A stretch of DNA of 10,900 nt, taken from Cephalothrix simula. Lineage: Eukaryota; Nemertea; Palaeonemertea; Archinemertea; Cephalotrichidae. Within the stretch, counting starts at the first letter, position 1. Each line of letters begins with the position of its first letter. The stretch lies in the NCBI GenBank assembly GCA_035591015.1, contig JAXIUW010213175.1, forward strand, positions 1 through 10,900, written 5' to 3'. A model generated the notes under the pieces. That model worked only from the letters and a program-made list of their open reading frames with translations. It ran no database searches and had not been told where the DNA came from. Position numbers and translations under genes: made by a program. This document shows, one piece after another, positions 9,401 through 10,900 of the stretch.

Positions 9401-9437
9401 TTTCTGATAATGCCTGAAGGAGTTGTGATAATTCAGC
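290..9437 (-). CDS. Trim9: TRIM9/TRIM67-like E3 ubiquitin ligase, internal part (4 exons)
   Basis: Minus-strand gene, join in transcript order 9437-9342, 6475-6242, 4429-4273, 429-290. The spliced product is 209 codons without a stop. It starts with the N-terminal half of the coiled coil, continues through the coiled coil and COS box, and ends halfway through an FN3 domain. This order is the class C-I TRIM layout (RING, two B-boxes, coiled coil, COS, FN3, SPRY). The FN3 half (PGTPLIIPEECS, NNSVTIAWQP, DDGNGGQFR) is closest to TRIM9/TRIM67 rather than MID1 or TRIM36/46. Known family role: a RING E3 ligase acting in netrin/DCC-dependent axon guidance and branching, with COS-mediated microtubule association. 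Function here is inferred from homology. Start codon, RING, B-boxes, the rest of FN3 and SPRY are all outside the window, so the gene is partial at both ends. Introns are 2866, 1812 and 3843 bp. A TRIM67 versus TRIM9 label cannot be resolved; invertebrates usually carry one co-orthologue. Confidence 0.93.
622..655. repeat. 18-bp-period direct repeat, two copies
   Basis: CCCGAGCAATCAGTAG occurs at 622-637 and again at 640-655, identical over 16 bases, with a 2-base spacer. It lies in a less AT-rich stretch (about 545-870) that also holds the palindromic 45-bp repeat, which suggests both belong to one inserted sequence. Confidence 0.9.
748..858. repeat. 45-bp tandem repeat with internal palindromes
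   Basis: Two full units start at 748 and 793, and a partial third begins near 838. Each full unit contains an imperfect or perfect stem ATGAGG-TAATG-CCTCAT, then AGATCTAGAGTAATACATTAGT. The partial third unit keeps a GGAGG...CCTCC stem with a changed loop (TAATTAATG). Retention of pairing in the third unit despite base changes is notable. Function is unknown. Confidence 0.88.
1010..1046. repeat. Compound hairpin
   Basis: The inner stem ATTCGAGA / TCTCGAAT (1023-1030 and 1032-1039) is separated by a single C. The outer stem AATAAGC / GCTTATT (1010-1016 and 1040-1046) is also perfect, with GATATG bulged on the left side. That gives 15 paired positions within 37 bp. It may be a terminal or sub-terminal structure of a mobile-element remnant. 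Confidence 0.8.
1354..1463 (+). repeat. Foldback module copy A
   Basis: First copy of the roughly 110-bp module, running from ATAGGAACCCCCATAAACTA to GGTGGTTAAAAAT. It includes the self-complementary CCACCTGGTGG and lies inside the left arm. Confidence 0.85.
1515..1629 (+). repeat. Foldback module copy B
   Basis: Direct-orientation copy, more diverged than the two arm copies. It has one C fewer in the ATAGGAACCCC run. CCACCTGG-CCTGGTGG carries an insertion in the palindrome, and it ends GGTGGTCAAAAATG. It occupies the region between the arms, showing internal duplication of part of the arm. Confidence 0.85.
1658..1755 (-). repeat. Foldback module copy C
   Basis: Inverted copy inside the right arm. 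On the minus strand it reads ATAGGAACCCCCATAAACTA through CCACCTGGTGGAGGGTGG to GGTTAAAAAT. It differs from copy A by substitutions and by gaps of 3 and 9 bases in the middle. Confidence 0.85.
2345..2569. repeat. Inverted repeat with 27-30 bp arms
   Basis: The left arm 2345-2371 (ending CATATGGCACTA) and the right arm 2540-2569 (starting TGGTGCCATATGACGTCATC) are reverse complements. They show three mismatches and one 3-base gap. The spacer is 168 bp of AT-rich DNA. The arrangement suggests a short non-autonomous DNA transposon remnant; the outer ends could not be fixed. Confidence 0.7.
2874..2974. repeat. 101-bp inverted-repeat unit
   Basis: The left arm CAAAAAGGCATGTCAG (2874-2889) pairs with the right arm CTGACATGCTTTTTG (2960-2974) except for one extra G. 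The 70-bp interior holds a second small palindrome, AATTAAAATTTTTAATT. It may be a MITE-sized foldback. Confidence 0.7.
3301..3434. repeat. 134-bp inverted-repeat unit ending GATCACCAAA
   Basis: GATCACCAAA at 3301-3310 and TTTGGTGATC at 3425-3434 are perfect inverse copies. Similarity continues inward more weakly (ATGAGTGATT against GTGAGTCATT). The right arm contains a 17-bp palindrome at 3407-3423. No target duplication is evident. Confidence 0.6.
3407..3423. repeat. 17-bp perfect palindrome GTGAGTCA-A-TGACTCAC
   Basis: Two perfect 8-bp arms flank one central A. Each arm includes TGAGTCA/TGACTCA, the consensus bound by AP-1 type bZIP factors. This could be a chance product of the inverted-repeat element around it; regulatory use is not shown. 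Confidence 0.7.
4273..4429 (-). CDS. Trim9: Trim9 exon: COS box
   Basis: 157 nt (52 codons plus one base), entering in phase 0 and leaving in phase 1. The acceptor is TTTTTCAG (complement of 4430 upward) and the donor is GTTAGT (complement of 4267-4272). The peptide runs VSSGLLNRV at the start, then LEPKVQKEFDWSLDC in the middle and HAIETLNFYQMK at the end. The pattern LLNRV...EFDxSLD...AIxxLxFxQ is the COS motif of class C-I TRIM proteins, which supports microtubule binding. The last base, G, joins CT of the next exon to make an Ala codon, so the linker reads QMK-A-PGTP, as expected at the COS/FN3 border. Residues 10-22 (CNADRVFNEEMGL) are the least conserved part. An in-frame ATG upstream, at 4453, lies in the intron and is not a start. 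Confidence 0.93.
4579..4762. repeat. Minisatellite, about 26-bp unit, 7 full copies
   Basis: Units resembling ATCATGAAAGAAATTTTTGC plus ATGGAA start at 4579, 4604, 4626, 4651, 4677, 4703 and 4729, with a truncated one at 4753. Spacings are 25, 22, 25, 26, 26, 26 and 24. Units 4651-4728 are the most alike. The CATG and GAAA/TTTC blocks make each unit partly self-complementary. The array starts 149 bp beyond the COS exon, inside the intron. Confidence 0.88.
4852..4867. repeat. 16-bp perfect palindrome ATATATGATCATATAT
   Basis: Perfectly self-complementary, followed six bases later by another TGATCA-like core. It lies in AT-rich intron, so chance is plausible. Confidence 0.6.
5471..5537. repeat. 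Imperfect foldback hairpin region
   Basis: CTTATACACTATCTG (5471-5485) is imperfectly complementary to CAGATAAGTGTAAC (5524-5537). Between them GACGTA / TACGTC (5500-5505 and 5516-5521) form a perfect inner stem. The block is richer in G and C than its surroundings and may be the core of a MITE. Element ends were not established. Confidence 0.5.
5963..5977. repeat. Short perfect hairpin GTAGGC-AAA-GCCTAC
   Basis: Six-base perfect arms with a 3-base loop, about 85 bases upstream of the tRNA-like segment. Too short to assign a role. Confidence 0.6.
6062..6140 (+). mobile_element. tRNA-derived segment, SINE head or tRNA pseudogene
   Basis: An A-box-like AGCCAAGCGGTCTA (from 6073) precedes a B-box-like GGTTCGATCC (6117-6126) at a spacing near that of a tRNA gene. 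The A-box side (GTGCCAGCCAAGCGGTCTA) resembles Leu/Ser tRNAs, which carry GTGGCCGAGCGGTCTA. The T-arm pairs poorly (GTCGG with CTGGG), and the acceptor strands before the A box and after the B box do not match. It is therefore not a functional tRNA. A tRNA-derived SINE inserted antisense to Trim9 explains it best. Its 3' end, tail and target duplication could not be fixed. Confidence 0.6.
6242..6475 (-). CDS. Trim9: Trim9 exon: main coiled coil into COS box
   Basis: 234 nt, 78 codons, phase 0 at both ends. The acceptor is CTAATTTTAG (complement of 6476 upward) and the donor is GTAAG (complement of 6237-6241). The peptide opens ENSKEFETNVVAQCDALIES and closes EVLKEQDPSAFLQ. Family hallmarks visible are VAQCDALI near residues 10-18, a basic RRKKQL stretch at residues 23-28, the DQVSHCTGRLQKTTGL segment at about residues 45-60, and the terminal FLQ that leads into the COS box. 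Its 78-codon length equals the matching vertebrate TRIM9 segment as I recall it, with no gaps. The opposite strand also carries an open frame at 6304-6498; that frame is only the antisense of this exon. Confidence 0.95.
7096..7168. repeat. GGGCC-rich inverted repeat
   Basis: TACGGCCCT (7096-7104) and AGGGCCGTA (7160-7168) are perfect 9-bp inverse copies. Two more AGGGCC motifs lie between them, so four GGGCC/GGCCC blocks occur in 73 bp of otherwise AT-rich DNA. A TATTTATAAG sequence follows the first block. It could be part of an LTR or other mobile-element terminus; this is not proven. Confidence 0.65.
8202..8224. repeat. Perfect 9-bp-stem hairpin
   Basis: ACATGAAAA (8202-8210) and TTTTCATGT (8216-8224) pair perfectly around CTGAC. 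A second short stem, TAAATTTTT / AAAAATTTA, lies at 8287-8309. Both are in intron and may be chance AT-rich palindromes. Confidence 0.6.
8450..8495. repeat. 19-bp-stem hairpin
   Basis: The left side 8450-8471 pairs with the right side 8477-8495 over 19 base pairs, with one 3-base bulge on the left and the five-base loop CGAAA. The stem is AT-rich (TCTAAAA, then TAATTTTATGTT). It is the longest compact hairpin in the intron. It is shorter than a usual animal pre-miRNA and does not extend beyond the stem. Confidence 0.8.
8901..8937. repeat. Hairpin CAGAGGC / GCCTCTG flanked by GAGCCC direct repeats
   Basis: Seven-base perfect arms (8906-8912 and 8924-8930) enclose an 11-base AT-rich loop. GAGCCC occurs immediately outside on both sides (8901-8906 and 8932-8937), overlapping the left arm by one base. 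It lies at the end of a locally GC-richer block (about 8750-8950). Confidence 0.7.
9342..9437 (-). CDS. Trim9: Trim9 exon: start of coiled coil
   Basis: 96 nt, exactly 32 codons, phase 0 at both ends. The acceptor is a T-rich tract ending in CAG (complement of 9438-9440) and the donor is GTGAG (complement of 9337-9341). The peptide begins AELSQLLQALSEKAKTGTEF and ends MNGKIK. It aligns without gaps to the SELSQ-type segment that opens the coiled coil in TRIM9/67. Leucine, alanine and isoleucine recur at helical spacing and there is no proline or internal stop. In the family this helix drives antiparallel dimerisation, placing the RING domains at opposite ends. The preceding exon, expected to encode RING and B-boxes, was not found up to 10900. 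Confidence 0.9.
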
Positions 9438-10900
9438 CTGAAAAAATTCAATAAATTATATTTAAAAACCTGATAAAATATCATAAACATTAATTTAATA
9501 ATCTAATGTCAAAAAATATTGATAAGATATTAAACTTCAAAGGACTGAATTTAATTAAATGAATAAAAATTTTTAAAAAATCATGAAGGTACTTTTGTGG
9601 ACGTGATCTTGATCCATGTTTTTCGTATTAACCAAAATATAGAAAGCGGAAAATGGATAAGGTTTCTTAAGCCAAACACCTCGTGACTCAATCTTTATCA
9701 CACTATTTCATTTAATATTTAAAGCCAGACGTAAAATATTTGCTGATAAAAGTGTGGCAGACTACATGTTGCCTAGTTTGTCATCTGATTCACGTTGTGT
9801 TGACTGCTCCATAAATCAGATCGCAAAGCTCTTATCATCATAATGAGTGTTCATTCTCAGTTGGGTGTTTTTATTGCAAAAATGAGAATCAAAAGGAAAC
9901 AAATTTGCTACCAGGTTGTTTTTAGTTTCAGCTGCTGAAGCAACTGACAGTATATATAAAGAGAATCCCACTGGTCGATTAACACTTCATTTGAGTTATT
10001 TGACTGGCAGGAGCAAAAAATAAATGAACCTATAACTGTAAAAATGAATATAACTCAAAGTCTACGTTTGTTTTTTAAAAAGAAACTTAATTCATTGAGT
10101 AACAACATAGGAAAACAAATATAAACACACGTAAGTTTATGTAACAATGCTGTTCAATACAAAGTGAAACAAACCAGACAAACTATAAAGATATCAGACT
10201 ACAAGATCAGTAGTAAAATGAGAAACTGTAAAAAATTACTCCAGCAAAAATAGCTTTCACCTGGAAACATAATTCCAACTCTTCAGCAAAAAATTAAACT
10301 AAACCAAGTTAATTTAGACAACAAACTTAAGTTTAAGTCATAAAAAAGTAAAAAGAACTAATTATTGAAACAAATATTATAACTATCTCGCAACTCCCTT
10401 GGTTTTTCTTACTGTACTTTTGTTATTGTTTCTACTATATTAACGGTTCTTTTCTCACATAGTAATTTGCCTATCATGTTCATGATATTGATTAAGAAAA
10501 TGAAGATGAGTATAGATTACTAGATGCGTAAATAAATGTCATAGTGTATGACTTGGAGAGAAACAATTATGACTTAATAGTTAGAAAGTATACTAATTAA
10601 CAAATCAAATGTTCATACGCAATTATAATTAGTATATGCCACAAAATGATGTTGTCTGGACGTATGTATCAGTTAGAAGCCGGTCGAACCAACGAGGTGC
10701 CCAGCATGCTTCCTTTATATAATTTATAACTATTGAAACTAAAAGGGCATGAAGCATCAAAAAGGTATGACATTTCGTTTACTAATTGGTTTACAAGAAT
10801 CAAGATCCCGGGGACTCACTTATATTTATGACTGATAGGGGTGTACCGCTGAGATTTTGAAGGTTTGACCCGAATCTACTCAAAAAATATTTGAAATATT
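9438..10900. other. Intron or upstream Trim9 sequence, nothing recognised
   Basis: AT-rich sequence upstream of the first visible exon. I searched for RING (paired CxxC and CxHxxC) or B-box coding on the minus strand and saw none. A B-box-like GGTTCGACC occurs on the minus strand at 10682-10690, without an A box. A TATATATAA at about 9951-9959 is not backed by any gene. Confidence 0.6.

Noticed and set aside
9951-9990. TATATATAA followed about 25 bases later by a TCATTTG initiator-like sequence on the plus strand
   Set aside because: No downstream plus-strand gene follows and such strings are common in AT-rich DNA.
10676-10705. Minus-strand GGTTCGACC as a second tRNA-derived element
   Set aside because: Only a B-box-like core is present; no A box lies 30-60 bases upstream and no tRNA-like arms form.

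Overview
This is a eukaryotic, intron-rich, strongly AT-biased window, most likely from an arthropod or other protostome invertebrate. It holds the middle of one protein-coding gene on the minus strand: a TRIM9/TRIM67-type (class C-I TRIM) E3 ubiquitin ligase. Four consecutive exons can be read with intact reading frames and canonical splice sites. In transcript order they are 9342-9437 (96 nt), 6242-6475 (234 nt), 4273-4429 (157 nt) and 290-429 (140 nt). Together they give 209 contiguous codons covering the coiled coil, the COS box and the first half of the fibronectin type III (FN3) domain. The RING and B-box exon(s) should lie beyond 10900. The second half of FN3 and the SPRY domain should lie before position 1. 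The arthropod suggestion rests on how close the FN3 half is to insect-type Trim9; the species cannot be named.

The rest is intron, and it is not empty. The largest object is a 555-bp terminal-inverted-repeat (foldback) element at 1280-1834, with a candidate TA target duplication and three copies of a roughly 110-bp module. Smaller inverted-repeat or hairpin structures lie at 1010-1046, 2345-2569, 2874-2974, 3301-3434, 5471-5537, 7096-7168, 8202-8224, 8450-8495 and 8906-8930. Tandem repeats lie at 1-58 (21-bp unit), 622-655 (18-bp period), 748-858 (45-bp unit containing its own palindrome) and 4579-4762 (about 26-bp unit). A tRNA-derived (SINE-like) segment with recognisable A and B boxes sits at about 6062-6140.

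Layout, left to right: 1-289 intron downstream of the FN3 exon, with short repeats; 290-429 FN3 exon; 430-4272 long intron with most of the repeat insertions; 4273-4429 COS exon; 4430-6241 intron with minisatellite and SINE-like segment; 6242-6475 coiled-coil exon; 6476-9341 intron with hairpins and two unexplained plus-strand open frames; 9342-9437 coiled-coil exon; 9438-10900 intron or upstream sequence with nothing recognised. I saw no convincing prokaryotic-style gene, CRISPR array, rRNA or intact tRNA. I did not find a clearly novel multi-gene system; the most unusual structures are the foldback element and the palindromic tandem repeats.
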